NCBI RefSeq assembly: GCF_916619195.1
Contig: NZ_CAKAKL010000001.1
Coordinates: forward strand, 1,736,001 to 1,800,000
Direction of reading: 5' to 3'
DNA length: 64,000 nucleotides
Origin: Inquilinus sp. Marseille-Q2685
GTDB lineage: Bacteria; Pseudomonadota; Alphaproteobacteria; DSM-16000; Inquilinaceae
The notes beneath the pieces are model-generated. The model ran no database searches. It was not told where the DNA came from and saw only the letters and a list, made by a program, of their open reading frames with translations. Position numbers and translations under genes: made by a program. Numbering within the stretch: position 1 is the first letter of the stretch; each line of letters begins with the position of its first letter. Positions 63,305 through 64,000 of the stretch are shown one piece after another.

Positions 63305-64000
63305 CGCGCCCTCGGGTCCAGCACGCGGTACAGCAGGTCGGACAGCATGTTCAGCCCGATATAGACGGCGCCGACGACGATGGTGCCGCCAAGCACCGCG
63401 TTCATGTCGGCGTTGAGCAGGGAGTTGGTGATGTACTGGCCCAGGCCCGGCCAGGCGAAGACCGTCTCGGTCAGCACCGCCCCTTCCAGCAGCCCGGCAT
63501 AGGACAGCGCGACCACGGTCAAGAGCGGCACCCGGATGTTGCGGAAGGCGTGGCGCCAGATCACCGCCCGCTCCGACACGCCCTTGACCCGCGCCGTGGT
63601 GACGTATTCCTGGCGCAGTTGGTCCAGCATGAAGGACCGCGTCATCCGGCTGATATAGGCGAGGCTGTAATAGCCCAGCAGCGCCGCCGGCAGGATCAAA
63701 TGGTCGATCGCGTTCCAGAACACGTCCCATTCGCCGGCCAGCGCGGCGTCGAGCGTGATCACGCCGGTCACGGGATCGACCAGCCCGTCATAGAAGACGT
63801 CGAGCCGCCCCGGCCCTCCGACCCAGCTGAGCTTGGCGTAGAACAGCAGCAGGCCGACCAGGCCGAGCCAGAAGATCGGCACCGAATAGCCGATCAGCCC
63901 GACCACCCGGACCAGATGATCGGGCCATCGGCCGCGATGGACCGCCGCCAGCACCCCCGCCGGCACCCCGATGACGATGCCGAACAGGACGCCCAGCGTT
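63301..64000 (-). CDS. Peptide ABC transporter permease (DppB/OppB-like), 5' end outside window
   Basis: About 232 C-terminal residues are visible. The frame stays open to the window edge (TLGVLFGIVIGVPAGVLAAV), so the start lies beyond 64000. It shows IGYSVPIFWLGLVGLLLFYA, LDAALAGEWDVFWNAIDHLI, YISRMTRSFMLDQLRQEYVT, the EAA loop TTARVKGVSERAVIWRHAFR and a final LSDLLYRVLDPRAR. Usual length is ~330, so ~100 residues are missing. It is the upstream gene, in this window, of the permease-ATPase operon; a binding protein may precede it. Confidence 0.9.
   Translation of the reverse strand, partial: TLGVLFGIVIGVPAGVLAAVHRGRWPDHLVRVVGLIGYSVPIFWLGLVGLLLFYAKLSWVGGPGRLDVFYDGLVDPVTGVITLDAALAGEWDVFWNAIDHLILPAALLGYYSLAYISRMTRSFMLDQLRQEYVTTARVKGVSERAVIWRHAFRNIRVPLLTVVALSYAGLLEGAVLTETVFAWPGLGQYITNSLLNADMNAVLGGTIVVGAVYIGLNMLSDLLYRVLDPRAR

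Overview
The window is GC-rich chromosomal DNA from an alphaproteobacterium, most likely a Rhodospirillales/Inquilinus-Azospirillaceae-type organism (inference). The taxonomic markers are DivK, an EipB (DUF1849) protein, DUF1127 micro-proteins, a NadQ/NrtR-like NAD regulator near nadABC, GatCAB with one AspRS, and the alphaproteobacterial order plsY - dprA - topA - rnr - peptidase - rpmG - divK - dinB. Coding density is high and most long antisense ORFs are GC artefacts. I saw no tRNA, rRNA, CRISPR array, prophage or intact transposase gene.

Layout: 1-8.9 kb holds a truncated PQQ-type dehydrogenase, an MgtC-family membrane protein, gatB, an FAD oxidoreductase divergent from an XRE-cupin regulator, an FMN reductase, and gatC-gatA-GNAT divergent from ruvX. 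8.9-13.4 kb holds a rhomboid protease, a MocR regulator, an AraC regulator, two DUF1127 proteins and a 49-aa Cys-rich micro-protein. 13.4-22.5 kb holds OppA, a CaiB CoA-transferase, secreted small proteins with a duplicated gene tail, dienelactone hydrolase, a DUF2975/HTH pair, MipA/OmpV, tiny membrane/lipoproteins and an MFS exporter. 22.5-35.3 kb is the plsY-to-dinB core block, interrupted by a tryptophanase gene.

35.4-40.6 kb holds a Tat-exported Fe-type SOD, EipB, AspRS and a TAP-type hydrolase. 40.7-46.8 kb is a NAD module: a Nudix-like NAD regulator, GNAT, aldo/keto reductase, then nadA-nadB-nadC. Two copies of one 16-bp motif sit in the nadA promoter region. 46.8-53.8 kb holds small membrane/secreted proteins, RNase D, an M23-like protein with altered metal ligands, GST, LysE and a DUF938 methyltransferase. 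53.8-55.9 kb holds divergent pyrC and pyrE, separated by a 268-bp element with perfect 33-bp terminal inverted repeats. 56-60.8 kb holds an MFS transporter, two LuxR-type paralogues with shared flanking motifs, and an RTX protein. 60.8-64 kb is a peptide ABC transporter operon on the minus strand, cut by the window edge.

The main non-genic discoveries are (i) a three-copy, ~140-bp fold-back repeat family, two copies of which abut stop codons and show compensatory change in the outer stem; (ii) the pyrC/pyrE MITE-like element; (iii) several clean palindromic operator candidates beside regulator genes; and (iv) an apparent one-base deletion at the nadC start.
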